A stretch of DNA of 64,000 nt from Serpentinimonas barnesii (GCF_000696225.1 NZ_BAWN01000003.1:1-64000), one strand, 5' to 3'. Positions 8,985-18,570 are shown, counted from the stretch's first letter. Notes: generated by a model from the sequence alone, not told the origin. Program-made: numbers and translations.

Positions 8985-10361
8985 TTACAGCAGCACGCGG
9001 CGAAAATCGGCCAAGACTTGGCCCAAGTAGGCGTTGAAGCGCGCGGCCGCCGCGCCGTCGATCACGCGGTGGTCCCAAGTCAGGCTCAGGGGCAGCAGCA
9101 GGCGCGGCTCAAAGGCTTGGCCGTTCCAGACCGGGCTCATCTGGCTCTTGCACACACCCAAAATAGCCACTTCGGGCGCGTTGATGATGGGCGTAAAGTA
9201 GCGCCCGCCAATGCCGCCCAGGCTGGAGATGGTGAAGGTGGCACCGCTCATCTCGGTCGGGCTGAGCTTGCCGTCGCGGGCTTTTTTGGCCAGCTCGCTC
9301 ATTTCCTGGCTGATTTGCAGCAAGCCTTTTTGGTCGGCGTTTTTCAGCACCGGCACCATCAGGCCGTTGGGGGTGTCGGCGGCAAAGCCGATGTGCCAGT
9401 AGTTTTTGACGATCAGCGCATCGCCATCGAGGCTGCTGTTGAAGTCGGGGAATTTTTTCAGCGCCGCCACGCAGGCCTTGATCAAAAAGGCCAGCATGGT
9501 GACCTTGACGCCGGATTTTTCGTTTTCCTGGTTCAGGCGCAGCCGCAGCGCCTCGAGTTCGGTGATGTCGGCGTCGTCGTGGTTGGTAACGGCCGGGATC
9601 ATGACGGCGTTGCGCAGCAGGTTGGCGGCGCTGATTTTTTTGATCCGCCCCAGCTCCTTGCGCTCGATCGGGCCGAATTTGGCAAAGTCCACCTTGGGCC
9701 AGGGGATCAGGCCCAATTCACTGCCGGACCCACTACCCGCCCCGCCACCCGCGCCCGCGGCGGCCAAGGCCGCCCGGGCGGCTTGGGTGTGCTGCTGGCC
9801 GGCCATCACGGCGCGGCTAAAGGCTTGCACGTCGGCCAGCGTGATGCGCCCCTTGAGGCCGCTGCCGCTCACTTCGGCCAGCGGCACCCCGAGCTCGCGC
9901 GCAAACTTGCGCACCGAGGGGCTGGCGTGCGGCAGGCCGGGGGCACCTAGGGCGGGTGCAGGGGCCACGGCAGCACCCACGCCCACCACGCCTGTTCCCG
10001 CTCCCGCGCCATGTGCCAAAACCGCCGCAGCGGGCACCCCCGAAGGCGATGCAGCCGCCGTGGCAACTGGTGCCACCGAAGCCTCTGAGCCCCCAGCCTG
10101 GGCAGCAGCCGGAGCCGCAGCCCCCTCCACCTCCAAGTCCAGCAGCACCGAGCCGATGTTCACCTTGTCGCCCAAGGCCACCTTGAGCGCGCGCACCACA
10201 CCGGCGTGCGAGCAGGGAATCTCCATCGAGGCCTTGTCGGACTCGACCGTGATGAGCGACTGCTCTGGCGCCACGCGGTCGCCCACTTTGACCAGCAGCT
10301 CGATCACTGCCACGTCTTTGAAGTCGCCGATGTCGGGGACTTTTACTTCGATCACTGCCAT
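8985..10361 (-). CDS. aceF: Dihydrolipoamide acetyltransferase (E2) of pyruvate dehydrogenase
   Basis: E2 core enzyme of 458 residues that transfers acetyl groups from lipoamide to CoA. There is a single lipoyl domain at residues 1-80 (K43 in ESDKASMEI), then an Ala/Gly-rich linker, a peripheral subunit-binding domain ([20 protein letters not shown]) and the catalytic domain ending in [17 protein letters not shown] with the active-site His. Enterobacterial E2 usually has three lipoyl domains, so one is at the short end. Start ATG 10361 lies 20 bases after the aceE stop. The open frame upstream of it is out of frame with aceE and spurious. Confidence 0.95.
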   Translation of the reverse strand: MAVIEVKVPDIGDFKDVAVIELLVKVGDRVAPEQSLITVESDKASMEIPCSHAGVVRALKVALGDKVNIGSVLLDLEVEGAAAPAAAQAGGSEASVAPVATAAASPSGVPAAAVLAHGAGAGTGVVGVGAAVAPAPALGAPGLPHASPSVRKFARELGVPLAEVSGSGLKGRITLADVQAFSRAVMAGQQHTQAARAALAAAGAGGGAGSGSGSELGLIPWPKVDFAKFGPIERKELGRIKKISAANLLRNAVMIPAVTNHDDADITELEALRLRLNQENEKSGVKVTMLAFLIKACVAALKKFPDFNSSLDGDALIVKNYWHIGFAADTPNGLMVPVLKNADQKGLLQISQEMSELAKKARDGKLSPTEMSGATFTISSLGGIGGRYFTPIINAPEVAILGVCKSQMSPVWNGQAFEPRLLLPLSLTWDHRVIDGAAAARFNAYLGQVLADFRRVLL

Positions 10362-10381
10362 GATGGGGCCTTTCGCTCGCC

Positions 10382-13099
10382 TCAGGCGTAGAGGGGGTTG
10401 ATCTTGTCGGCGTCGATGCCGTACTTGGCGATCGCTTCGGCCACTTTGGCCGCCGGCAGCGTGCCCTCCTCGGCCAGCGCCTTGAGGGCAGCTAGCACAA
10501 TGTAGTGGCGGTTGACCTCGAAGTGCTGGCGCAGCTTGCTGCGAAAATCGCTGCGGCCAAAGCCGTCGGTGCCCAACACCTTGTAGCTGCGCCCTTTGGG
10601 GATGAAGGCCCGAATCTGCTCGGCAAAGGCTTTCATGTAGTCGGTCGAGGCCACCACCGGCCCGGTGTGCGGGCTGAGTTGCTGCGTCACAAAAGCCTGG
10701 CGCGGCGCCTCGGTCGGGTGCAACAGGTTCCAGCGCTCGCAGTCCTGGCCCTCGCGCGCCAGCTCGTTGAAGCTCGGGCAGCTCCAGACGTTGGCCGCCA
10801 CGCCCCAGTCTTGCTCCAGCAGGCGCTGGGCCTGCAGGCTCTCGCGCAAAATGGCGCCGCTGCCCAGCAACTGCACCCGGGGCGTGAGCTTGGGGCCCTC
10901 TTGGCACAAATACATGCCCTTGAGGATTTGCGCCTCGGTGCCCGGTATCAGGCCCGGCATGGGGTAGTTTTCGTTCAGCAGCGTGAGGTAGTAGTACACA
11001 TTCTCCTGCTGCTCGACCATGCGCTTGAGGCCTTGGTGCAGGATGACGGCGACCTCGTGCGCAAAGCTCGGGTCGTAGCTGATGCAATTGGGGATGGTGG
11101 CCGCCAGCAACTGGCTGTGCCCGTCTTCGTGCTGCAGGCCCTCGCCGTTGAGCGTGGTGCGGCCGCTGGTGCCGCCGAGCAAAAAGCCACGCGCCTGCAT
11201 ATCGCCCGCCGCCCAGGCCAGGTCGCCAATGCGCTGAAAGCCAAACATCGAGTAGTAGATGTAGAACGGCACCATGATGCGGTTGTTGGTGCTGTAAGAC
11301 GTGGCCGCCGCGATCCAGCTCGCCATGCCGCCGGCTTCATTGATGCCCTCTTGCAAAATCTGGCCGGCCTTGTCTTCGCGGTAGTACATCACCTGGTCTT
11401 TGTCCACCGGGGTGTAGAGCTGGCCCTTGGGGTTGTAGATGCCGATCTGGCGAAACAGCCCCTCCATGCCGAAGGTGCGCGCTTCATCGACCAAAATCGG
11501 CACCACGCGCGGCCCCAGCGCGGCGTCGCGCAGCAGCTGCGTGAGAAAGCGCACATAGGCTTGGGTGGTGGAAATCTCGCGCCCCTCGGCGGTGGGCTCC
11601 AGCACCGCCTTGAAGGTTTCCAGCGCCGGCACGGTGAACTGCTCGCTGCTGCGCTCGCGCCGCTTGGGCAGGTAGCCGCCCAGCGCCTGGCGGCGCTCGT
11701 GCAGGTAGCGCATCTCGGGCGTGTCGTCGGCCGGTTTGTAAAAGGGGATTTGGGCCAGCTCGCTGTCGGGGATGGGGATGTTGAAGCGATCCCGGAAGGC
11801 GCGGATGTCTTCGTCGCTGAGCTTTTTGGTCTGGTGCGCGGTGTTTTTGCCCTCGCCGGACTTGCCCATGCCGTAGCCCTTGACGGTTTTCACCAGCAGC
11901 ACCGTCGGTTGGCCCTGGTGGTGCTGGGCGCGGTGAAAGGCGGCATAGACCTTGGAGGCGTCGTGGCCGCCGCGGCGCAGCGCCGCCACGTCGGCGTCGC
12001 TCATCTTGGACACCAGCTCCAGCGTGCGCGGGTCACGGCCAAAGAAGTTTTTGCGCACAAAGGCGCCGTCGTTGGCCTTGAAGGCCTGGTAGTCGCCGTC
12101 GAGCGTGTCCATCATGATGCGGCGCAGCGCGCCGTCTTTGTCGCGCGCCAGCAGCTCGTCCCACTGGCGGCCCCAGAGCAGCTTGATCACGTTCCAGCCC
12201 GAGCCGCGAAATTCGCCCTCCAGCTCTTGGATGATCTTGCCGTTGCCACGCACCGGGCCATCGAGGCGCTGCAGGTTGCAGTTGACGACGAAAATCAGGT
12301 TGTCCAGCCCTTCGCGCGCCGCCAGCCCGATCGCGCCCAGGCTTTCGGGCTCGTCCATTTCGCCGTCGCCGCAAAAGGCCCAGACCTTGCGCTGGGCCGT
12401 ATCGGCAATGCCGCGCGCGTGCAAATACTTGAGAAAGCGCGCCTGGTAGATCGCCATCAAGGGCCCCAGCCCCATGCTCACGGTCGGGAACTGCCAGAAA
12501 CTGGGCATCAGCTTGGGGTGCGGGTAGCTCGACAGGCCCTTGCCATCGACTTCCTGGCGGAAGTTGAGCAGTTGCTCCTCGCTGATGCGCCCTTCCATGT
12601 AGGCGCGCGCGTAGATGCCGGGCGCGCTGTGGCCCTGCATATAGAGCAGGTCGCCGCCGTGGCTGCCGCCGGAGTCGGTGTCGTCGGCATGCCAAAAGTG
12701 GTTAAAGCCCGCCGCCAGCATGTGCGCCATCGACTGAAAGGAGCTGATGTGGCCGCCCAAGTCGCCGCCGTCGGCCGGGTCGAGCCGGTTGGCTTTGACC
12801 ACCATCGCCATGGCGTTCCAGCGCATGTAGGCGCGCAGCCGCCCCTCCAGCGCCAGCTTGCCGGGGCTGGGGGCTTCTTCGCCCGGCTCGATGGTGTTGA
12901 CGTAGCCGGTGGTGGCTGAAAAGGGCAAGTCCACGCTGTGCTCGCGCGCTTCTTCGAGCAGTTGCTCAAGCAAAAAGTGGGCGCGCTGCGGGCCTTCGCG
13001 CTCAATCACCGCCGTCAGGGCGTCGAGCCATTCACGGGTTTCCTGGGCGTCGAGGTCGGGCGCGCTGAGCACGCTTTGGGGGAGTGGGATATCGGGCAT
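10382..13099 (-). CDS. aceE: Pyruvate dehydrogenase E1 component, homodimeric type
   Basis: Thiamine-diphosphate-dependent E1 (905 residues, normal for the AceE family) that decarboxylates pyruvate and acetylates the lipoyl group of E2. The ThDP-binding motif begins at GDG (244-246) in CGDGEMDEPESLG and ends at NCN (273-275). Conserved AceE blocks such as HFWHADDTDSGGSHGGDLLY and GKSGEGKNTAHQTKKL are present. It is the first gene of the operon and is divergent from a histidine kinase gene about 200 bases away, so the two-component system may respond to or control carbon flux at pyruvate. That link is inference. Confidence 0.97.
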   Translation of the reverse strand: MPDIPLPQSVLSAPDLDAQETREWLDALTAVIEREGPQRAHFLLEQLLEEAREHSVDLPFSATTGYVNTIEPGEEAPSPGKLALEGRLRAYMRWNAMAMVVKANRLDPADGGDLGGHISSFQSMAHMLAAGFNHFWHADDTDSGGSHGGDLLYMQGHSAPGIYARAYMEGRISEEQLLNFRQEVDGKGLSSYPHPKLMPSFWQFPTVSMGLGPLMAIYQARFLKYLHARGIADTAQRKVWAFCGDGEMDEPESLGAIGLAAREGLDNLIFVVNCNLQRLDGPVRGNGKIIQELEGEFRGSGWNVIKLLWGRQWDELLARDKDGALRRIMMDTLDGDYQAFKANDGAFVRKNFFGRDPRTLELVSKMSDADVAALRRGGHDASKVYAAFHRAQHHQGQPTVLLVKTVKGYGMGKSGEGKNTAHQTKKLSDEDIRAFRDRFNIPIPDSELAQIPFYKPADDTPEMRYLHERRQALGGYLPKRRERSSEQFTVPALETFKAVLEPTAEGREISTTQAYVRFLTQLLRDAALGPRVVPILVDEARTFGMEGLFRQIGIYNPKGQLYTPVDKDQVMYYREDKAGQILQEGINEAGGMASWIAAATSYSTNNRIMVPFYIYYSMFGFQRIGDLAWAAGDMQARGFLLGGTSGRTTLNGEGLQHEDGHSQLLAATIPNCISYDPSFAHEVAVILHQGLKRMVEQQENVYYYLTLLNENYPMPGLIPGTEAQILKGMYLCQEGPKLTPRVQLLGSGAILRESLQAQRLLEQDWGVAANVWSCPSFNELAREGQDCERWNLLHPTEAPRQAFVTQQLSPHTGPVVASTDYMKAFAEQIRAFIPKGRSYKVLGTDGFGRSDFRSKLRQHFEVNRHYIVLAALKALAEEGTLPAAKVAEAIAKYGIDADKINPLYA

Positions 13100-13307
13100 G
13101 GGCAGTCTCCTGGTTGTAGGGGGCGGCGGTGTGCTCCAAGCCTAGGCAGCACCACTGGATTCATGGTGGCACAAGATTTCACCACCGTGTTTGAAGTGTG
13201 GCACAGTTTTTTCCAATTTTCAAGATGCAAATTAACTTTTTGTATTATGAAATATCAATTGATTTTCGACTCAAAAAACACCGGGTTTTCCCATAGACTT
13301 GAAGCAA
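13100..13307. promoter_or_regulatory. Divergent AT-rich intergenic region between aceE and the histidine kinase gene
   Basis: The 208-base spacer is far more AT-rich than its surroundings, especially 13190-13300, and must hold promoters for both directions. TGGCACA occurs twice, near 13168 and 13201. TATTAT near 13243 could be a -10 box for the kinase gene, but I see no convincing -35 at proper spacing. No terminator is visible. Confidence 0.5.
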
Positions 13308-15821
13308 ATGTCCAAATTTCGCTCCCTACTCTCCTTGCGCCCGCAATGGCGTTGGCCGGTGCGGCGCTGGCAGCGCTGGTGGCAGGGCTTAACCCCGGTC
13401 CATCAAGACCGGCTGGTGAGCGTCGTGCCCCTGATCTCGGTGCTGTTGTTTTTGGCGGCCATTGCCTCGGCTTTCACCTACTTTACGCAGCTCGAAGCGC
13501 AGCGCGAGCAACAAGAGGTGACGCGCGATGTCGAGTACGCGCAGCAGCGCTTGCGGCTGCGTTTGCTGGAGCCGCACGAGCCTCTGCAGCGCATGGCGCA
13601 GCAAATCGTGAACCAAGAGCTCGACCCCTTTCAGTTCAGCGCCACGGCCGAACTGCTGGCCGGGCGTTTTCCCGAATTGCTGGCGGTGAGCTGGCTCGAC
13701 GCGCAAAACCGTGTGGTGGCCACCCACGCGGCGGCGCTGGCGCCGGCCCAGCTCAACCGCAGCCCCGGGCAGCCGGTTTTAGATGAGGAAACCGGGGGCG
13801 CCTTGGGCGTGGCGCGTGAAATCATGCAGCCGCATTTCAGCCGTCCCTTGGGCGGTCTGGGGCCCGACGCGCGCTTGCTGCTGCTGCTGCCCCTGACGCA
13901 ACAAGGCCGCTACCAGGGCACCTTGCTGGTTGAGTACTCGCTCGAGCTGCTGCTGCGGCTGGGCGTGCCGGGCGACGTGCGCACCCGCTACGCCGTGGCC
14001 TTGATCGATCTGAGCGGCAACGTCGTGGCCGGCAGCGTGCACCAGTTTGAACCCGACGGCATTGCATTGCTGCCCTGGACCGGACAGCCGCGCAGCCACC
14101 AAATGGCGGTCGCGCCGGTGGGCCCGCATTTGCAACTGCGCGCCACCGGCTACCGCATCAGCCGCGATGCCGCCGGTGAAGGCTTCTTTTGGGTGGTTGG
14201 CTCGCTCAGCCTGCTCACCATCTGGATGCTGCTGACCAACCTGCGCATCACCCGGCGCCGGCTGCAAGCGCAACGCGCCTTGCAGACCGAAACGCTGTTT
14301 CGGCGCGCCATGGAAAACTCCATGCTCACCGGCATGCGCGCGCTCGACCTCAACGGCCGCATCACCTACGTCAACCCGGCTTTTTGCTCCATGACCGGCT
14401 GGAGCGAGTCCGACCTCGTGGGGGCGCAAGCGCCCTTTCCCTATTGGCCCGCCGCCGATGTGGACAAGCTGCACATTCGCTTGGAAGACGAGCTCAGCGG
14501 CCGCACCAACGCCGGGGGCTTTGAGATGCCGGTGCAGCGCAAAAATGGCAGCACGTTTTTTGCCCGCATGTACGTCTCGCCCCTGATCGACTCCAAAGGC
14601 CAACAAACCGGCTGGATGACCTCGATGACCGACATCAGCGAGCCCAAGCGCGTCCGCGAGGAACTGGGCGCCTCCTACCGGCGCTTCACCACCGTGCTCG
14701 ATACGCTGGACCAGGCGGTGTCGGTGGCGCCCCTGAACAGCACCGAGTTGCTGTTTGCCAACCGCATGTACCAGACCTGGTTCGGCTCCACCGCTGGCGG
14801 GCATCGGCAACTGATCCAGTTGAGCCAGAGCAGCGGCACGCCCGCGAGCCGCCCCGACGGCGAAGACCCGCAATCGGATGGGCTGGCCGGGCTGCCCACC
14901 GACTCCCTGTTTGAGGCCCATGCCAACCACGCCGAACTGTTTATCGAAACCCTGAACCAGTGGCTGGAGGTGCGTTCGCGCTACCTGACCTGGGTCGATG
15001 GCCGGCTGGTGCAGATGGTGATTGCCTCCGACATCACGGCGCGCCGGCGTGCCGAGCAGCAAGCCGCCTTGCAGCAAGAGCGCGCCGAGGCCGCCAGCCG
15101 CCTGATCACCATGGGCGAGATGGCCTCCAGCGTGGCGCACGAGCTTAACCAGCCCCTGACCGCCATCAGCAACTACAGCAGCGGCATGATTGCGCGCCTG
15201 CAGCAGCAGCAGATCAGCGAGGCCGAGCTGCTTGAGGTGCTGCAAAAAACCGCCAAGCAGGCGCAGCGGGCCGGCCAGATCATCCAGCGCATTCGCGCCT
15301 TCGTCAAACGCAGCGAACCCACCCCCACCCCGTCGGACGCGGCGCAGATGGTGGGCAATGCGGTGGAGCTGGCCGAGATCGACCTGCGGCGCCACCTGGT
15401 GCGCCTCAATACCTACGTGGCGGCGCGGCTGCCGCAACTGCTGGTGGACCCGATCCTGATCGAGCAGGTGCTGATCAACCTGCTCAAAAACGCGGGCGAA
15501 GCCATCATCCAGGCGCAGCGCCCGGTCGGGCAGCGCCAGGTGGAGCTGTGCGTCACGCCGCGCCACATCGAGGGGCTGCCGGTGGTGGAGTTCAGCGTGC
15601 GCGACAACGGCCGCGGCATCCCGCCCGAGCAACTCGAGCGCATCTACGAGGCCTTCTACAGCACCAAGGCCGAGGGCATGGGGATCGGGCTCAAGCTGTG
15701 CCGCTCGATCGTCGAATCGCACCACGGGCGGCTGCAGGCGCGCAACCTCTACAATGGGCAGGAAATCATGGGTTGCGAGTTCAGCTTTTGGATTCCCACG
15801 CTGACGGCCCTCAACCCCTGA
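13308..15821 (+). CDS. Membrane sensor histidine kinase with PAS domains
   Basis: An 837-residue sensor kinase. A membrane helix at about 38-60 and a second at about 292-312 enclose a ~230-residue extracytoplasmic sensor region. One PAS domain follows (ALDLNGRITYVNPAFCSMTG), then a second PAS-like region (about 455-560). The HisKA box is SVAHELNQPLTAISNYSS with phosphoacceptor H611. The ATPase domain has NLLKNAGEAI, DNGRGIP and GMGIGLKLCRSIVE. Architecture resembles FixL/DctB/TodS-type kinases. The ATG at 13308 was preferred over the in-frame TTG at 13299. The response regulator follows after 60 bases. The stimulus is unknown. Confidence 0.9.
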   Translation: MSKFRSLLSLRPQWRWPVRRWQRWWQGLTPVHQDRLVSVVPLISVLLFLAAIASAFTYFTQLEAQREQQEVTRDVEYAQQRLRLRLLEPHEPLQRMAQQIVNQELDPFQFSATAELLAGRFPELLAVSWLDAQNRVVATHAAALAPAQLNRSPGQPVLDEETGGALGVAREIMQPHFSRPLGGLGPDARLLLLLPLTQQGRYQGTLLVEYSLELLLRLGVPGDVRTRYAVALIDLSGNVVAGSVHQFEPDGIALLPWTGQPRSHQMAVAPVGPHLQLRATGYRISRDAAGEGFFWVVGSLSLLTIWMLLTNLRITRRRLQAQRALQTETLFRRAMENSMLTGMRALDLNGRITYVNPAFCSMTGWSESDLVGAQAPFPYWPAADVDKLHIRLEDELSGRTNAGGFEMPVQRKNGSTFFARMYVSPLIDSKGQQTGWMTSMTDISEPKRVREELGASYRRFTTVLDTLDQAVSVAPLNSTELLFANRMYQTWFGSTAGGHRQLIQLSQSSGTPASRPDGEDPQSDGLAGLPTDSLFEAHANHAELFIETLNQWLEVRSRYLTWVDGRLVQMVIASDITARRRAEQQAALQQERAEAASRLITMGEMASSVAHELNQPLTAISNYSSGMIARLQQQQISEAELLEVLQKTAKQAQRAGQIIQRIRAFVKRSEPTPTPSDAAQMVGNAVELAEIDLRRHLVRLNTYVAARLPQLLVDPILIEQVLINLLKNAGEAIIQAQRPVGQRQVELCVTPRHIEGLPVVEFSVRDNGRGIPPEQLERIYEAFYSTKAEGMGIGLKLCRSIVESHHGRLQARNLYNGQEIMGCEFSFWIPTLTALNP

Positions 15822-15881
15822 TGCCCCCAAGCCAGCGCCCTGCACAGGGCCGGGCTCACCGAGAGACAGAGAAGGCGACAA

Positions 15882-16505
15882 ATGAGTGTGATGGCAAAGC
15901 GCGGTTTGGTTTATGTGGTCGATGACGACGAAGCGGTGCGCGACTCCTTGCAGTGGCTGCTCGAAGGCAAAGACTACCGGGTGCGCTGCTTCGAATCGGC
16001 CGAAGCCTTTCTGAGCCGCTACGACCCGCGCGAAGTGGCGTGCCTGTTGGCCGACATCCGCATGGGCGGCATGACCGGCATGGAGCTGCAAGACCGGCTG
16101 CTGGAGCGCCACTCGCCGCTGCCGATCGTCTTTATCACCGGCCATGGCGATGTGCCGATGGCGGTGCAGACGATGAAAAAAGGCGCGCTCGATTTCATCC
16201 AAAAGCCCTTCAACGAGCCCCAGCTCATGGCCTTGGTCGATCGCATGCTGGAGGCTGCGCGCATCGCCTTTGCTGGCCACCAGCAGGCCGCCAACCGAGA
16301 GGCCCTGATGGCCAGGCTCACCGGGCGCGAATCGCAGGTGCTCGAGCGCATCGTGGCCGGTCGGCTCAACAAGCAGATCGCCGACGATCTGAGCATCAGC
16401 ATCAAAACGGTGGAGGCGCACCGCGCCAACATCATGGAAAAGCTGGGCACCAACACGGTCGCCGATTTGCTCAAAATTGCCCTTGGCCCCAGCGCCAAAC
16501 CCTGA
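15882..16505 (+). CDS. FixJ-like response regulator (receiver plus LuxR-type HTH)
   Basis: A 207-residue FixJ/NarL-type transcription factor. The receiver domain (about 8-125) has the acidic pocket DDDE, predicted phosphoacceptor D58 in [10 protein letters not shown], the switch Thr in FITGHGD and the conserved Lys in IQKPF. The LuxR-type helix-turn-helix is about 145-200 ([38 protein letters not shown]). It is the cognate partner of the kinase immediately upstream. An in-frame ATG at 15891 is an alternative start. Targets are not visible; the divergent aceEF-lpdA operon is an obvious candidate. Confidence 0.92.
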   Translation: MSVMAKRGLVYVVDDDEAVRDSLQWLLEGKDYRVRCFESAEAFLSRYDPREVACLLADIRMGGMTGMELQDRLLERHSPLPIVFITGHGDVPMAVQTMKKGALDFIQKPFNEPQLMALVDRMLEAARIAFAGHQQAANREALMARLTGRESQVLERIVAGRLNKQIADDLSISIKTVEAHRANIMEKLGTNTVADLLKIALGPSAKP

Positions 16506-16534
16506 ATCAGAATTTACCTCCCCGCTTTTTTGCC

Positions 16535-17392
16535 ATGACTGCTCAACTGATCGACGGCGTGGCGCTGTCGCGCCAACTGCGTGCCGAACTGACCCAGCGC
16601 GCCCGCACCCTCACCGCCCTAGGCCAGCAGCCCGGCTTGGCGGTGCTGCTGGTCGGCGACGACCCGGCCAGCCAGGTGTATGTGCGCAACAAGGTCAAGG
16701 CCTGCGCCGAGGTCGGCATCCACTCGCTGCTGGAGCGGCACCCGGCCAGCCTGAGCGAGGCCGAGTTGCTGGCGCGCATCAAGGCCCTCAACGCCGACCC
16801 GCGCATCCACGGCATCTTGGTGCAACTGCCGCTGCCGCCGCAGATCGATGCGCAGCGCGTGATCGAAGCCATCAGCCCAGCCAAAGATGTGGACGGTTTT
16901 CACATCGCCAGCGCCGGTGCGCTGCTGGTCGGCCAACCTGGTTTCTGGCCCTGCACGCCCTACGGCTGCATGAAAATGCTGGAGCACATCGGCTTTGATT
17001 TGCGCGGCAAGCACGCGGTGGTGATCGGGCGCAGCAACATCGTGGGCAAACCGATGGCGCTGCTGCTGCTGCAGCGCGACGCCACCGTCACCGTCTGCCA
17101 CTCGCGCACGCCCGACCTCAAAGCCCACACCCTGCAAGCCGATGTGATCGTCGCCGCCGTGGGCAAGGCCGGCCTGCTCACGCGCGACATGGTCAAGCCC
17201 GGTGCCGTGGTGCTCGACGTGGGCATGAACCGCGACGCCGCCGGCAAGCTGTGCGGTGATGTGGATTTTGCGGGCGTGCAAGAGGTAGCCGGCTACCTCA
17301 CGCCGGTGCCCGGCGGCGTTGGGCCCATGACCATCACCATGCTGCTGGCCAACACGGTGCAGGCGGCCGAGCGCGCCGCCGCCGGGGCTTGA
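16535..17392 (+). CDS. folD: Bifunctional methylenetetrahydrofolate dehydrogenase/cyclohydrolase
   Basis: FolD (285 residues, typical length) interconverts 5,10-methylene-THF, methenyl-THF and 10-formyl-THF in one-carbon metabolism. All signatures are present: [17 protein letters not shown] with the catalytic lysine, [18 protein letters not shown], the nucleotide-binding [15 protein letters not shown] and the C-terminal [14 protein letters not shown] placed the start at ATG 16535, 30 bases after the response-regulator stop. The long upstream open frame is a shadow of that gene. Cytoplasmic housekeeping enzyme. Confidence 0.97.
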   Translation: MTAQLIDGVALSRQLRAELTQRARTLTALGQQPGLAVLLVGDDPASQVYVRNKVKACAEVGIHSLLERHPASLSEAELLARIKALNADPRIHGILVQLPLPPQIDAQRVIEAISPAKDVDGFHIASAGALLVGQPGFWPCTPYGCMKMLEHIGFDLRGKHAVVIGRSNIVGKPMALLLLQRDATVTVCHSRTPDLKAHTLQADVIVAAVGKAGLLTRDMVKPGAVVLDVGMNRDAAGKLCGDVDFAGVQEVAGYLTPVPGGVGPMTITMLLANTVQAAERAAAGA

Positions 17393-17423
17393 GCAATGCG
17401 CGCTGCAAGCCTATACTTCGATC

Positions 17424-17651
17424 ATGGACGCACAACTTCTCTTGCAGGCGCGCCAGCTCAGCGTGGCTGAGCAGCTCGAACTCATGGATGCACTCTGGGC
17501 CGACATCAGCTCACGCCATGCCGCCCCAGGCCCGAACGAGGCTCAAATGGCCGAACTTGAACGGCGCCTGACCGAGCACGAGCTGAACCCCGAGGATGCC
17601 GTCCCGTGGATCGAGGTTAAGGCGGCAGCGCTGTCACAGATCGGGCGATGA
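17424..17651 (+). CDS. Antitoxin, addiction-module component family (PF09720-like)
   Basis: A 75-residue acidic protein whose N-terminal half, LSVAEQLELMDALWADI, is the signature of the unstable-antitoxin/addiction-module component family. The C-terminal part ELERRLTEHELNPEDAVPWI matches the family's toxin-binding tail (E-H-x-x-x-P-x-x-x-x-P-W). It overlaps the RelE/ParE-like toxin gene by four bases (ATGA), the usual antitoxin-first arrangement. Autoregulation with the toxin is expected from the family, but I see no clear operator in the 31-base gap after folD. Confidence 0.85.
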   Translation: MDAQLLLQARQLSVAEQLELMDALWADISSRHAAPGPNEAQMAELERRLTEHELNPEDAVPWIEVKAAALSQIGR

Positions 17652-17944
17652 GCCTGCCGGTTTCGTTTCGGCGTGCCGCCCAAACCGAGTTTGTTGAGGC
17701 AAGCGCTTGGTATGCACAACACCACCCCAAGCTAGGCGCCGATTTTGTTGCAGAGATTGAGCGCTGCGTTGCACAGGCGGCGCGGCATCCGCTGCTCTTT
17801 GCCGATCTGCACAAGGGCATTCGTCGCGTGCTTGCGGCGCGTTTTCCCTACAGTGTTTATTTTCGGCTGGAAGCGCGCCGCATCGTCGTTCTCGCCGTTT
17901 TCCACGCCAGCCGCAACCCCGCCATCTGGCACCAGCGCGCTTGA
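17648..17944 (+). CDS. RelE/ParE-superfamily toxin
   Basis: A 98-residue basic protein of the RelE/ParE plasmid-stabilisation toxin superfamily: FRRAAQTEFVEASAWYAQHH at the N-terminus, an internal FVAEIERCV helix, then the conserved strand pattern IRRVLAARFPYSVYFRLEAR and IVVLAVFHASRNPAIW at the C-terminus. The arginine-rich strand and the terminal A-x-R-x-P are typical. Whether it acts on mRNA at the ribosome (RelE) or on gyrase (ParE) cannot be read from the sequence. Its gene overlaps the antitoxin gene. Confidence 0.85.
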   Translation: MSLPVSFRRAAQTEFVEASAWYAQHHPKLGADFVAEIERCVAQAARHPLLFADLHKGIRRVLAARFPYSVYFRLEARRIVVLAVFHASRNPAIWHQRA

Positions 17945-17986
17945 GCAGGGTGCGGCAATGCACCGCTGGGTGCCCTCACGGCCTCC

Positions 17987-18463
17987 TCACTGGTAGCGCA
18001 CCGCCACGATCTCGTAGCGCTTGACGCCGCCCGGGGCTTGCACCTCGGCCACGTCGCCCTCTTCTTTGCCGATCAGGGCGCGGGCGATTGGGCTGGAGAT
18101 GTTGATCAGGCCCTGCTTGAGGTCGGCTTCGTCTTCGCCCACGATCTGGTACGTTACCGCCGCGCCGCTGCGCTCGTCTTCGAGCTCGACCGTGGCGCCA
18201 AACACCACCCGGCCACCGCCGTTGGTGGCTGCCGGGTCGATCACCTGCGCCATGGCCAGCTTGCTCTCGATTTCGGCGATGCGCCCTTCGATAAAGCCTT
18301 GGCGCTCTTTGGCGGCGTCGTAGTCGGCGTTTTCGCTCAGGTCGCCTTGCGCGCGCGCCTCGGCGATGGCGTTGATGACGGCCGGCCGGTCTTTGGTTTT
18401 TAGGCGCTGCAGCTCGGACTTGAGCAAATCGGCGCCGCGCTGGGTTACAGGAATGGTGGGCAT
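17987..18463 (-). CDS. greA: Transcription elongation factor GreA
   Basis: GreA of exactly 158 residues, the usual length. It rescues backtracked RNA polymerase by stimulating transcript cleavage. The coiled coil has the acidic tip region [20 protein letters not shown], with the conserved D and E at the tip. The C-terminal FKBP-like domain has the pattern [21 protein letters not shown] chose ATG 18463 to match the family N-terminus ([18 protein letters not shown]); the longer open frame upstream is not family-like. The gene lies downstream of tsaD in the same direction. Confidence 0.97.
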   Translation of the reverse strand: MPTIPVTQRGADLLKSELQRLKTKDRPAVINAIAEARAQGDLSENADYDAAKERQGFIEGRIAEIESKLAMAQVIDPAATNGGGRVVFGATVELEDERSGAAVTYQIVGEDEADLKQGLINISSPIARALIGKEEGDVAEVQAPGGVKRYEIVAVRYQ

Positions 18464-18483
18464 TGTTGCGTCTCCAAATGCGA

Positions 18484-18510
18484 ACCGCCGAGCCAGACAG
18501 ACTCGGCGGT
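18484..18510 (-). promoter_or_regulatory. Stem-loop in the greA leader
   Basis: A perfect 9-bp inverted repeat (ACCGCCGAG, 18484-18492, with CTCGGCGGT, 18502-18510) lies 21 bases upstream of the greA start, between tsaD and greA. No T-run follows on the minus strand, so it is not a standard terminator. It could be a leader structure or part of a weak terminator for tsaD. CATAAT just upstream on the minus strand might be a -10 box for greA. Confidence 0.6.
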
Positions 18511-18570
18511 AGATGTTCACGATATTATGCCCCAAGGCACCGGTGTTGCACGGCCTTGCGCATCGCTCCC

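Noticed and set aside
10505-12919. 804-codon plus-strand open frame opposite aceE
   Set aside because: Shadow of aceE with no motif or ribosome site.
13779-16421. 880-codon minus-strand open frame opposite the histidine kinase and regulator
   Set aside because: The plus-strand genes have clear kinase and receiver motifs. The antisense frame has no recognisable domain, is Gln/His/Arg-rich, and is typical of high-GC shadows.
17389-17571. 60-codon frame starting in the folD stop region
   Set aside because: It overlaps the antitoxin gene in another frame; Cys/Ser/Trp-rich with no similarity.
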